Shown here: positions 1 through 5,512 of the stretch, piece after piece
How positions within the stretch are numbered: position 1 is the stretch's first letter
Layout: each line of letters starts with the position of its first letter
Assembly: GCA_028820035.1 (NCBI GenBank)
Contig: JAPPKI010000334.1
Location: 1-5,747 of the forward strand
DNA from: a bacterium
GTDB taxonomy: Bacteria > Actinomycetota > Acidimicrobiia > Acidimicrobiales > Bin134
Reading direction: 5' to 3'
Length of the DNA stretch: 5,747 bases
Program-made: the position numbers and the translations under genes
Notes under the pieces: generated by a model
The model's database searches: none
Told to the model about the DNA's origin: nothing
What the model saw: the letters and a program-made list of their open reading frames with translations, nothing else

Positions 1-333
1 CCATAGCTCAACCGGAGGCGATGCCGGATTCAAACGGCCGACGATCGGGCTGAAGGGAAAAAACGCCATGGGATCGCGGGAATCGAAATTGGGGGTCAGC
101 TCCCCCATGACCCCCTGTTGGTGGAGCCCCTTCATCTGCTCCGCCTCGACCAATGCCGCGGCCCGTCCCAATAATTCGGTGGCTTCGGTGAGGGAATCCC
201 CGGTGACCGTAGTGACCCGCACCGCGTTCAACACCCGACGAGCTGCTTCGGTCAAGGCCAACCGGTCGGGTCCGGCCCCGTAATCGGGGCCAGGTGCTGC
301 GCTGGGGGCTTCCCAGAGAGGCTGCTCGCTCAA
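1..333 (-). CDS. PaaI-like hotdog-fold acyl-CoA thioesterase, N-terminal part (runs off left edge)
   Basis: Partial gene; the 111 codons seen are open to the edge. Seen: a variable N-terminal helical region (about residues 20-70, with RLALTEAARRVLNAV and a second amphipathic stretch), then DPMAFFPFSPIVGRLNPASPPVELW-type sequence at 87-111 (SPIVG 95-99, NPASPPVEL 102-110). Known: actinobacterial PaaI/4HBT thioesterases have this helical extension followed by a G-x-x-NP-x-x-PP motif that opens the hotdog domain; they hydrolyse acyl- or aryl-CoA thioesters in the cytoplasm. The catalytic hotdog helix lies outside the window, so activity cannot be judged. The start is inferred: an in-frame TGA (the stop of the upstream SDR) at 355-357 leaves TTG at 333 as the first usable start, 21 bases after that stop. 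No Shine-Dalgarno is visible, so translation may depend on coupling to the SDR. The family is fairly sure, the substrate unknown. Confidence 0.75.
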   Translation of the reverse strand, partial: MSEQPLWEAPSAAPGPDYGAGPDRLALTEAARRVLNAVRVTTVTGDSLTEATELLGRAAALVEAEQMKGLHQQGVMGELTPNFDSRDPMAFFPFSPIVGRLNPASPPVELW

Positions 334-354
334 ATGAGAGGGAAATCGACGGTG

Positions 355-1152
355 TCAGTCGGGGTCGTAGCCGTATTCGACCACGAAGTCGGTGCCGGGG
401 AGGCCGGGGGTAACCGCACCCGCTCTCCAGCCGCCGTCCACGTTCAACTCGGCGCCAGTAACGTATGACGATTCGTCGCTGGCCAGGAACAGGGCGGCGT
501 AGGCGATCTCCGTGGGCTTTCCGACTCGGGGAATAGCCTGATAGATGTAGGGTTCTTTTTCAGCCCGAGGATCATTCCTAGGATTGCCCATCGGGGTGTT
601 CACCCCGCCGGGGTGGATGGAATTGACTCGGATGTCGAAGCGACCCCATTCGATGGCCGCGGTCTTGGTCATGCCCCGGATGGCGAACTTCGACGCCGAA
701 TAGCTGATCAGGCCGTTTTTGGACTGCTGGCCGTCGATGGAGCTGATGTTCACGATGGAACCGCCACCGGCCATCTTCATGGATTCCAACACCGCTTTCA
801 TCCCCAGAAAGGTCCCCACCTGGTTGACGTTTATTACCTCCATGTAGTCGTCGAGGGAGGTTTCCTCAATGGCTGCGGGCCGCAGGATGGCCGCGTTGTT
901 GACCAGGACATTCAGGGTTCCCATGCTGGCGGCCGCTTCAACGGCCGCGTCCCAGTCGGCTTCTTGGGCCACATCCAGGTGCACATATCGGGCGTTGTCC
1001 CCAATGCTGGCTGCTACTTGCTCGCCGTCGTCGTCGAGCACGTCCCCGAGCACCACCTTGGCCCCCTCCGAGGCGAACAGCCGGGCTTCGGCCTCTCCCT
1101 GGCCCCGGGCTGCTCCGGTGATGATCGCTACCTTGCCGTCCAGCCGTCCCAT
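355..1152 (-). CDS. Classical SDR, NAD-type, 3-alpha(20-beta)-hydroxysteroid dehydrogenase/FabG3-like
   Basis: A 265-residue short-chain dehydrogenase/reductase, probably oxidising or reducing a secondary alcohol/ketone in the cytoplasm. Seen: TGAARGQG cofactor loop at 12-19; Asp37 at the end of beta-2, which favours NAD(H) over NADP(H); D60-V61 adenine contact; NNAA at 85-88; the catalytic tetrad N110, S138, Y151, K155 (YSASK); HPGGVNTPM at 180-188; and ASDESSYVTGAELNVDGG near the C-terminus. The sequence around VHLDV, NISSIDG and VNSIHPG closely resembles mycobacterial FabG3 and Streptomyces 3-alpha,20-beta-hydroxysteroid dehydrogenase, which also carry a C-terminal tail after VDGG, here about 20 residues. 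A steroid substrate is inference from that likeness; other cyclic alcohols are equally possible. The ATG at 1152 is supported by AAGGAG 8 bases upstream. It is the first gene of a minus-strand pair with the thioesterase and diverges from the amidohydrolase. Confidence 0.93.
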   Translation of the reverse strand: MGRLDGKVAIITGAARGQGEAEARLFASEGAKVVLGDVLDDDGEQVAASIGDNARYVHLDVAQEADWDAAVEAAASMGTLNVLVNNAAILRPAAIEETSLDDYMEVINVNQVGTFLGMKAVLESMKMAGGGSIVNISSIDGQQSKNGLISYSASKFAIRGMTKTAAIEWGRFDIRVNSIHPGGVNTPMGNPRNDPRAEKEPYIYQAIPRVGKPTEIAYAALFLASDESSYVTGAELNVDGGWRAGAVTPGLPGTDFVVEYGYDPD

Positions 1153-1160
1153 CTCAGCGT

Positions 1161-1166
1161 CTCCTT
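1161..1166 (-). promoter_or_regulatory. Shine-Dalgarno site of the FabG3-like SDR
   Basis: AAGGAG on the minus strand, 8 bases before the ATG at 1152. It fixes this start and shows that the transcript has a leader, unlike several neighbouring genes. Confidence 0.8.
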
Positions 1167-1184
1167 CGGTGTTCGGGCGGTGTT
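1167..1184. repeat. 7-bp direct repeat, one helical turn apart, upstream of the SDR
   Basis: CGGTGTT occurs at 1167-1173 and again at 1178-1184, an 11-base period (AACACCG twice on the minus strand). The pair lies directly upstream of the SDR Shine-Dalgarno in the divergent gap. It could be tandem half-sites for a regulator or a leader element; chance is possible for two 7-mers. Confidence 0.35.
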
Positions 1185-1194
1185 TGCCGGAGCC

Positions 1195-1200
1195 ACCCTA
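1195..1200 (-). promoter_or_regulatory. Candidate -10 element for the SDR-thioesterase pair
   Basis: TAGGGT on the minus strand fits the actinobacterial TANNNT pattern. It would start transcription near 1188 and give a leader of about 35 bases containing the AACACCG direct repeat and the Shine-Dalgarno. No -35 hexamer is recognisable at 16-18 bases, so this is tentative. Confidence 0.3.
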
Positions 1201-1221
1201 CTTGCCCGCTTCGGCCCGCCC

Positions 1222-1227
1222 TAACCT
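1222..1227 (+). promoter_or_regulatory. Candidate -10 element giving a leaderless amidohydrolase mRNA
   Basis: TAACCT fits TANNNT and ends 6 bases before the A of the ATG at 1234, the spacing expected if transcription starts on the start codon. The upstream bases are C- and T-rich with no Shine-Dalgarno, which agrees with leaderless translation. No convincing -35 is seen. Confidence 0.4.
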
Positions 1228-1233
1228 GTGCGC

Positions 1234-2424
1234 ATGGATCTGGGATATCGGACGTTCGACGCCGACAACCACTACTACGAGCCCCGTGACGCCTTTACCC
1301 GTTACATCGAAACAGCATTCGCTGACCGTGCCGTAAGGCCGGTGATCGAGTCCGACGGCACCGAGGAGGTGTACATAGGCGATCAGCGCTTCACCTTCCT
1401 GGAACACCGCAACTACGACACTGCTCCCCGTCCGGGAATGCTGCGGGAGATGCTCCAAGCCATGAAGCGGGGCGACCGGGGAGGGAACATCAACAAAACC
1501 CGGGTTTCTGAGCCTCATCGTCCCGAATATGTGAAGCGCTCGGCCCGAGTCGACGTGCTCGACACGCAGGGCATCGAGGCCGCAGTCTTGTTCCCCACGC
1601 TCGCAGTGTGCGTTGAGCACTACATGGTTGACGACCCCGCCCTGCTCTACGCCAACCTCTCTGCCTTCAACCGCTGGTTAGACGACGAGTGGGGCCTGAA
1701 CCGGGATGGCCGCATCCATGCCCCTCCCCTGCTGTCGCTGGTCGATCCCGACCGGGCGGTGGCCGAGTTGGAATGGGCGTTGGACCGGGGGGCTCGGGTG
1801 GTGTCGCTGCGTCCCGGCCCCGCAGCCGGTCGAAATATCGCCGACCCGGTGTTCGACCCCTTCTGGGCTCGGATCAATGAGGCCCGTGCCGTGGTGGGGT
1901 TCCACATCGGCGAGTCGGGTTACAACCAGTCGATGTCGGTGCATTGGGGCGAGGACCCAAATCCTCCGTCGCACCGGCAGTCGGCGTTGCAGTGGACTTG
2001 CTTCTACGGAGACCGGCCGATCATGGAAACGGTGGCGGCGCTGATTTATTCCAACCTCTTTGAGGCCTTTCCCAATGTTCGGATCATGAGCGTGGAGAAT
2101 GGAAGCCTGTGGGTGGAGTACCTGATGGCGGCCATGAACAAGATGAATCGGATGGGCCGCAACGGTCCGTGGCTGCGGGGTCCGCTGACCGAGAAGCCCA
2201 GCGACGTTTTCCGGCGCCACGTGTTCGTATCGCCTCACCATGAGGAGCCAGTGGCTGATTTGGCCCGGTCCATAGGGGTGTCCCAGGTGCTGTTCGGGTC
2301 CGACTGGCCCCACGCCGAAGGTCTGGCTGAGCCGCTGGAATTCGTCGAAGGGCTGTCCAGCCTCCCGCCAAGTGATATCCGTCAGATAATGCGGGAGAAT
2401 TTGGCCGGGCTGCTGGCCGCCTAA
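1234..2424 (+). CDS. Amidohydrolase-2 family metal-dependent hydrolase (COG2159 TIM barrel)
   Basis: A 396-residue TIM-barrel hydrolase of the amidohydrolase-2 group, whose members are metal-dependent hydrolases or non-oxidative decarboxylases, often in catabolic clusters. Seen: DADNHYYEPRDAFTRYI from residue 9, where D11 and H13 form a D-x-H variant of the usual H-x-H metal motif after beta-1; GFHIGESGY with H224; FPNVRIMSVENGSLWVEYL, the late-barrel strand typical of the subgroup; SPHHEEPV with H335-H336; and LFGSDWPHAEG with the expected catalytic Asp357 and H360. It is full length for the family, with no internal defect. Reaction and substrate cannot be assigned. GTG at 1228 is also in frame and would add two residues; ATG at 1234 is preferred because a -10-like TAACCT sits 6 bases before it. 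Its TAA overlaps the stop of the convergent DUF2236 gene. Confidence 0.9.
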   Translation: MDLGYRTFDADNHYYEPRDAFTRYIETAFADRAVRPVIESDGTEEVYIGDQRFTFLEHRNYDTAPRPGMLREMLQAMKRGDRGGNINKTRVSEPHRPEYVKRSARVDVLDTQGIEAAVLFPTLAVCVEHYMVDDPALLYANLSAFNRWLDDEWGLNRDGRIHAPPLLSLVDPDRAVAELEWALDRGARVVSLRPGPAAGRNIADPVFDPFWARINEARAVVGFHIGESGYNQSMSVHWGEDPNPPSHRQSALQWTCFYGDRPIMETVAALIYSNLFEAFPNVRIMSVENGSLWVEYLMAAMNKMNRMGRNGPWLRGPLTEKPSDVFRRHVFVSPHHEEPVADLARSIGVSQVLFGSDWPHAEGLAEPLEFVEGLSSLPPSDIRQIMRENLAGLLAA

Positions 2425-3308
2425 ACGGCTTTGTCTCTAAACAGCCGCCGGTCATAGGGCACACCGCATCGCTCGAGGGCGGCCTGCCAGGCAGGGCTGT
2501 TCTTCATGATGCGCCGCAGTCCCAGGACCATTGCCGTGCTGGCGGCTCGCGCCCCGGGAACCGTGGTCAACCCCAAGACCGAGGTGAGCTCTCGGGGGAT
2601 GGTGGCGATAGCCCCATTCATCAGGATCTGGTATCCCGCTTTCTGCGCCGCGGGAATCGGAGGACTCTGTAAGAAGCTGACCGCGGCCCGCATGCCCGGG
2701 CTCGGCGCCAGCGCAGGACGCCCGGTGATCCACTCACGGAGTGCTCCGGCGGTTGTGGGCAACGGGGCCGCGCCCAGCATCTCCCCTACCTGGGACTGCT
2801 CCACCACGAACTGGTCGGCTTCGGCGGGGCTGAGGCGACCGCCGAAGCGCTGGTAGGACTCGAGGAAGGAGTCAGTCAACGAGTTGTGGACCCACGCGGC
2901 AAGCTCTGGAGTCGACGCACTGTACGCCTGCCCCCGATGTGAGGTGCCACTCACACCTTGGTGGGCCGAATTGACCAGATCAATGGCTTCTTTGACCTCA
3001 GGCATCGCCCCAAAAGTGGCCGACGTGACGTAGAAGGACGTGCGGCTGAGCCGGCCGAGCGGATCATCTCGGTAGCGACTGTGGTCGTCCACACCGGCCA
3101 CCACCTCAGGGTGGGCCGCTTGGATCAACAGTGCCCGGATTCCGCCGATGAACACGCTGACATCGCCGATAACCCTCCAGCTGACCGAGCCAGGGCCGCA
3201 CAGTCCCGGATCTCCGGGGAAATCTCGGGTGTGTCTCAAAGGCACCTCCGCGTGGGCGAACATGCCGCTCACCGAGTTGATGACTCGATTCTTGGCCCAT
3301 TGGAGCAC
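2421..3308 (-). CDS. DUF2236 / MpaB-Lcp type oxygenase-like protein
   Basis: A 295-residue protein of the DUF2236 family (MpaB/Lcp catalytic domain), which includes the heme-dependent latex-clearing rubber oxygenase and fungal MpaB. Many actinobacterial members are uncharacterised. Seen: GPGSVSWRVIGDVSVFIGGIRALLIQ at about 38-63, then QAAHPEVVAGVDDHSRYRDDPLGRL at 63-87, the family's signature, and WVHNSLTDSFLESYQRFGG from 139 with conserved H141. H66 or H141 are candidate heme-contact residues by family analogy. The length is normal and no signal peptide is obvious, so a cytoplasmic or peripheral location is likely. The start chosen is GTG at 3308, 34 bases past the P450 stop; TAGGGT lies 6 bases upstream, and the overlapping AGGGTG could act as a weak Shine-Dalgarno. 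It follows the truncated P450 on the same strand. The family is confident, the reaction (oxidative cleavage or hydroxylation) unknown. Confidence 0.9.
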   Translation of the reverse strand: MLQWAKNRVINSVSGMFAHAEVPLRHTRDFPGDPGLCGPGSVSWRVIGDVSVFIGGIRALLIQAAHPEVVAGVDDHSRYRDDPLGRLSRTSFYVTSATFGAMPEVKEAIDLVNSAHQGVSGTSHRGQAYSASTPELAAWVHNSLTDSFLESYQRFGGRLSPAEADQFVVEQSQVGEMLGAAPLPTTAGALREWITGRPALAPSPGMRAAVSFLQSPPIPAAQKAGYQILMNGAIATIPRELTSVLGLTTVPGARAASTAMVLGLRRIMKNSPAWQAALERCGVPYDRRLFRDKAV

Positions 3309-3314
3309 TGATTC

Positions 3315-3320
3315 ACCCTA
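3315..3320 (-). promoter_or_regulatory. Candidate -10 element (or weak Shine-Dalgarno) before the DUF2236 gene
   Basis: TAGGGT on the minus strand ends 6 bases before the GTG at 3308, allowing a leaderless start. The overlapping AGGGTG at 3314-3319 could instead be a weak ribosome site 5 bases from the GTG. The two readings cannot be separated by sequence alone. Confidence 0.35.
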
Positions 3321-3323
3321 CCG

Positions 3324-3342
3324 CCGGCCGAGGGGAGGCCGG
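3324..3342 (-). terminator. GC hairpin directly after the P450 stop
   Basis: CCGGCC and GGCCGG form a perfect 6-bp stem with a 7-base loop, starting on the base after the P450 TGA (3343-3345) and just ahead of the DUF2236 -10-like element. There is no U-tract, so it is not a canonical intrinsic terminator. It may weaken read-through, be a deletion scar, or be chance in GC-rich DNA. Confidence 0.25.
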
Positions 3343-3873
3343 TCAGGCCATCGTCGGGGTGTGGGCCGAAGAGAAGACAAGGCCGAGGTCGGCGGTCCAC
3401 GACGCAAAGCGATGATGGTCGCCGGCAGGAACCCCCAGCATGGCTGCCATAACCCTGATGGGCAGCTCGTGGGCAAACCCGGCCACCAGGTCCACAGCGT
3501 CCCCAGCCAGCCCGGTCACCAATTCCTCGGTGATGTCCACTACGCGGGGGCGCAGAGACTCAACCGCTCGAGGGGTAAACGCTCTGCTGACCAGGCGCCG
3601 CAGGCGGGTGTGCTCTGGCGGATTAGCAGAGAACATGACCTGGCCCCACCAATCGGCAATAGGCCCCTCGGTAATCCCTCGGGGAGCAAGCAGGTCAGTG
3701 GTCAAGAACCTGGGATCCCGCAGCACCGATTCCACCGCGTCGAAACTCAAGGCGATCAGGCCCCCGTCGACTCCCCGTGCCAGCGGGTGCCGGTTCCGGG
3801 CTTCGGCTAGGACGGGATAGGGATTCGACCAGAAAGCCGGATCGGTGAGGTCTACAACGGCGAGGTGGTCCAC
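3343..3873 (-). pseudogene. Cytochrome P450, truncated after the N-terminal 176 residues
   Basis: The N-terminal part of a soluble bacterial P450 monooxygenase of normally about 400 residues. Seen: DLTDPAFWSNPYPVLAEAR at 8-26, the family's opening; beta-1 and helix B at 38-56 (GLIALSFDAVESVLRDPRF); and helix C with ANPPEHTRLRRLVSRAFTPR at 83-102, where H88 and R92 are the expected heme-propionate contacts. The frame then runs through helices D-F to WTADLGLVFSSAHTPTMA and stops at 176. Missing are helix I (the AGxDT oxygen-activation motif), ExxR and the heme-binding Cys loop, so no active P450 can be made. I read the other two frames between the stop and the DUF2236 gene and found no P450 continuation, so this looks like a deletion, not a simple frameshift. 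The remaining 176 codons have no internal stop, suggesting a recent event or an assembly join. The GTG start at 3873 is 20 bases from the divergent SMP-30 gene. Confidence 0.85.
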
Positions 3874-3879
3874 AGTCGC

Positions 3880-3886
3880 TATTGTC
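3880..3886. promoter_or_regulatory. Overlapping divergent -10 elements for P450 and SMP-30 genes
   Basis: On the plus strand TATTGT (3880-3885) ends 8 bases before the ATG at 3894. On the minus strand the overlapping GACAAT (3886-3881) ends 7 bases before the GTG at 3873. Either could place transcription at or within a base or two of its start codon. The whole gap is 20 bases with no Shine-Dalgarno on either side. No -35 hexamer is apparent in the flanking coding sequence. Confidence 0.4.
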
Positions 3887-3893
3887 CCCCGGC

Positions 3894-4745
3894 ATGGAAT
3901 TACTTCCCAGCCCTGAGCCGTTTATCCAGGGAATCGATTTCGGCGAGGGTCCCCGGTGGCACGATGGCCGTCTCTGGTACTCCGACTTCTACCAGTACTC
4001 CGTGAACGCCGCCTCGCTGGACGGAACCGTTGAGGTGATCGTGGAGGTTCCCGGTCAACCATCAGGGTTGGGGTGGACGCCCAACGGCGACCTCCTAGTG
4101 GTGTCGATGCGAGACCGCCGGGTCATGCGCTACGACGGCGTGGCCCTCCATGAGCATGGCGACCTCTCCGAGATAGCCACCTCGCTCTGCAACGACATGA
4201 CAGTGGACGCCGAGGGGCGGGCCTACGTGGGCAACTTCGGGTTCGACCTGCACAGTGGAGAGGACTTTGCTCCCGCCACTCTCGGGCTGGTGCAGACAAA
4301 CGGCACGACAGAAGCCGCGGCCGACGGCCTGGCGTTCCCCAACGGTGCGGTCATCACTCCGGACGGCGCTACCTTCATCGTGGGAGAGAGCTTTGCCAGC
4401 CAGTTCACCGCGTTCGATCTCGGGCCCGAGGGACGGCTGGAGAACCGCCGGCTGTGGGCCGCGGTGCCGGGGACCATTCCCGATGGCTGTTGCTACGACG
4501 CCGAAGGAGGCATCTGGTACGCCGACGCCATAGGCCGAGCCGCTCTGCGCGTCGTCGAAGGGGGTGAGATCACCCATCGGGTGGAGACAGAGCTCAACTG
4601 CTTCGCGGTCATGCTGGGCGGCGACGACCGCCGCACGCTCTTCCTTGTCACCGCCCCCGGCTCTCACCCTGACGAAGTTCAGGGACTTGGGCAGGGGCGC
4701 ATTGAATCGGTACCGGTGGAAATCCCCGGTGTCGGGCTTCCCTAG
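3894..4745 (+). CDS. SMP-30/gluconolactonase/regucalcin-like lactone hydrolase
   Basis: A 283-residue six-bladed beta-propeller of the SGL family, whose members hydrolyse sugar or other lactones using one divalent cation in the central channel. Seen: FGEGPRW with Glu18 (the metal ligand at the same position in regucalcin), LCNDM with N100, FPNGAVITPDG with N150, and IPDGCCYDAEGGIWYAD with D197, a complete set of the four expected ligand residues. Repeated blade motifs such as DAEGRAYVGNF and DAEGGIWYAD are visible, and NCFAVMLGGDDRRTLFLVTA is the usual last blade. No signal peptide is present, so it is cytoplasmic. ATG at 3894 is chosen over the in-frame TTG at 3882 because the latter lies inside the -10-like TATTGT. 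It leads a plus-strand operon with two SDRs, fitting lactone opening in an oxidation pathway; the lactone itself is unknown. Confidence 0.92.
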   Translation: MELLPSPEPFIQGIDFGEGPRWHDGRLWYSDFYQYSVNAASLDGTVEVIVEVPGQPSGLGWTPNGDLLVVSMRDRRVMRYDGVALHEHGDLSEIATSLCNDMTVDAEGRAYVGNFGFDLHSGEDFAPATLGLVQTNGTTEAAADGLAFPNGAVITPDGATFIVGESFASQFTAFDLGPEGRLENRRLWAAVPGTIPDGCCYDAEGGIWYADAIGRAALRVVEGGEITHRVETELNCFAVMLGGDDRRTLFLVTAPGSHPDEVQGLGQGRIESVPVEIPGVGLP

Positions 4746-4751
4746 AGAATC

Positions 4752-4757
4752 AAGGAG
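4752..4757 (+). promoter_or_regulatory. Shine-Dalgarno site of the second SDR
   Basis: AAGGAG, 8 bases before the ATG at 4766, in the 20-base gap after the SMP-30 stop. It confirms the start and indicates translation from a shared message. Confidence 0.8.
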
Positions 4758-4765
4758 CTTCAATC

Positions 4766-5512
4766 ATGAGATTTTCCGGAAAGGTTGCATTGGTCACCGG
4801 TGCTGGGTCGGGCATCGGCCAGGCCACCGCGATACGACTGGCCAGTGAGGGGGCCGTGGTGACCGGCAGCGACATCAACGAGGCCGGTCTCGAGGAAACC
4901 GCGGGGATGGTCACCGGCGATGGCGCATTTTATCCAGCCGTATCAGATGTGCGTTCTCGAGATGCCTGCCATGAGCTGGTGAACTCGGCGGTTGCCGATC
5001 ACGGTCGCCTCGATGTGCTGTGCAACGTGGCCGGAGTGGCCCGGGGCCACCGGGTGGAACACGTCGATCAGGAGGCGTGGGATCTGATCATGGGCGTCAA
5101 TGTAGAGGGGGTTTTCTGGATGTCACAGGCCGCCCTCCCCCATTTGGAGTCATCGGAGGGATGCATTGTGAACATTGCCTCGAATGCAGGATTGATGGGA
5201 CAGGCCTACACCGTGCCCTATTGCGCCAGCAAGGGAGCAGTAGTGCTGATGACTAAGGCCATGGCCATGGAGATGATGAAGACCGGAATTCGGGTCAATG
5301 CCATTGCCCCCGGCGGGGTGGAAACCAATTTGATGGAGACCTTCACCTTTCCCGAAGACCCTGATGCCGACCTCATGGGGCGCTACTTGGGCTTCCGAGG
5401 CCAGGCCCAAGCCGATGACATCGCTTCCTTGGTGGCCTACATCGCCTCTGACGATGGCCATCGAATCCATGGCTCGGTGCTGAGCATCGATGCAGGTATG
5501 ACAGCAGGATGA
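4766..5512 (+). CDS. Classical SDR oxidoreductase, NAD-type
   Basis: A 248-residue short-chain dehydrogenase/reductase, a complete classical SDR of usual length. Seen: TGAGSGIG at 11-18; Asp36 after beta-2, indicating NAD(H); D61-V62; CNVAG at 86-90, where the usual NNAG reads N-V-A-G, a tolerated variant that keeps the first Asn; the catalytic tetrad N112, S139, Y152, K156 (YCASK); IAPGGVETNLM after beta-6; and GSVLSIDAGMTAG at the C-terminus. It acts on an unknown alcohol or ketone in the cytoplasm. It is 20 bases downstream of the SMP-30 gene with a strong ribosome site and shares an ATGA stop/start overlap with the next SDR, so the three are very likely co-transcribed. A cyclic-alcohol dehydrogenase whose oxidised product is later lactonised would fit the setting, but this is inference. 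Confidence 0.93.
   Translation: MRFSGKVALVTGAGSGIGQATAIRLASEGAVVTGSDINEAGLEETAGMVTGDGAFYPAVSDVRSRDACHELVNSAVADHGRLDVLCNVAGVARGHRVEHVDQEAWDLIMGVNVEGVFWMSQAALPHLESSEGCIVNIASNAGLMGQAYTVPYCASKGAVVLMTKAMAMEMMKTGIRVNAIAPGGVETNLMETFTFPEDPDADLMGRYLGFRGQAQADDIASLVAYIASDDGHRIHGSVLSIDAGMTAG

Noticed and set aside
68..283. Plus-strand 71-codon open frame at the left end
   Set aside because: The opposite strand encodes a thioesterase continuing off the edge with a clear family motif.
1175..1221. GGGCGG/CCGCCC inverted repeat in the SDR/amidohydrolase gap
   Set aside because: Only 6 bp, with a 35-base loop and no extension; readily expected by chance in GC-rich DNA.
613..1224. Long plus-strand open frame (203 codons) opposite the FabG3-like SDR
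   Set aside because: It is antisense to a gene with complete SDR motifs; the protein has no recognisable domain, and such open frames are common in GC-rich DNA.
1678..2313. Minus-strand open frame (211 codons) opposite the amidohydrolase
   Set aside because: The sense frame has clear catalytic motifs throughout; the antisense product is His/Pro/Arg-rich with no domain.
3305..3345. Simple frameshift explaining the short P450
   Set aside because: None of the three minus-strand frames after the stop resembles P450 sequence, and the DUF2236 gene begins within 34 bases, so the missing 200-plus residues are not present locally.
3148..3810. Plus-strand open frame (220 codons) spanning the P450 and DUF2236 junction
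   Set aside because: It is antisense to two recognisable families, with low-complexity composition rich in G, R, P and H and no motif.
4095..4763. Minus-strand open frame (222 codons) opposite the SMP-30 gene
   Set aside because: Shadow of a well-supported propeller gene; no family resemblance.
5021..5037. N-V-A-G in place of NNAG as a sign of an inactive SDR
   Set aside because: The first Asn and the full N-S-Y-K tetrad are kept, and variants at the second position occur in active classical SDRs.
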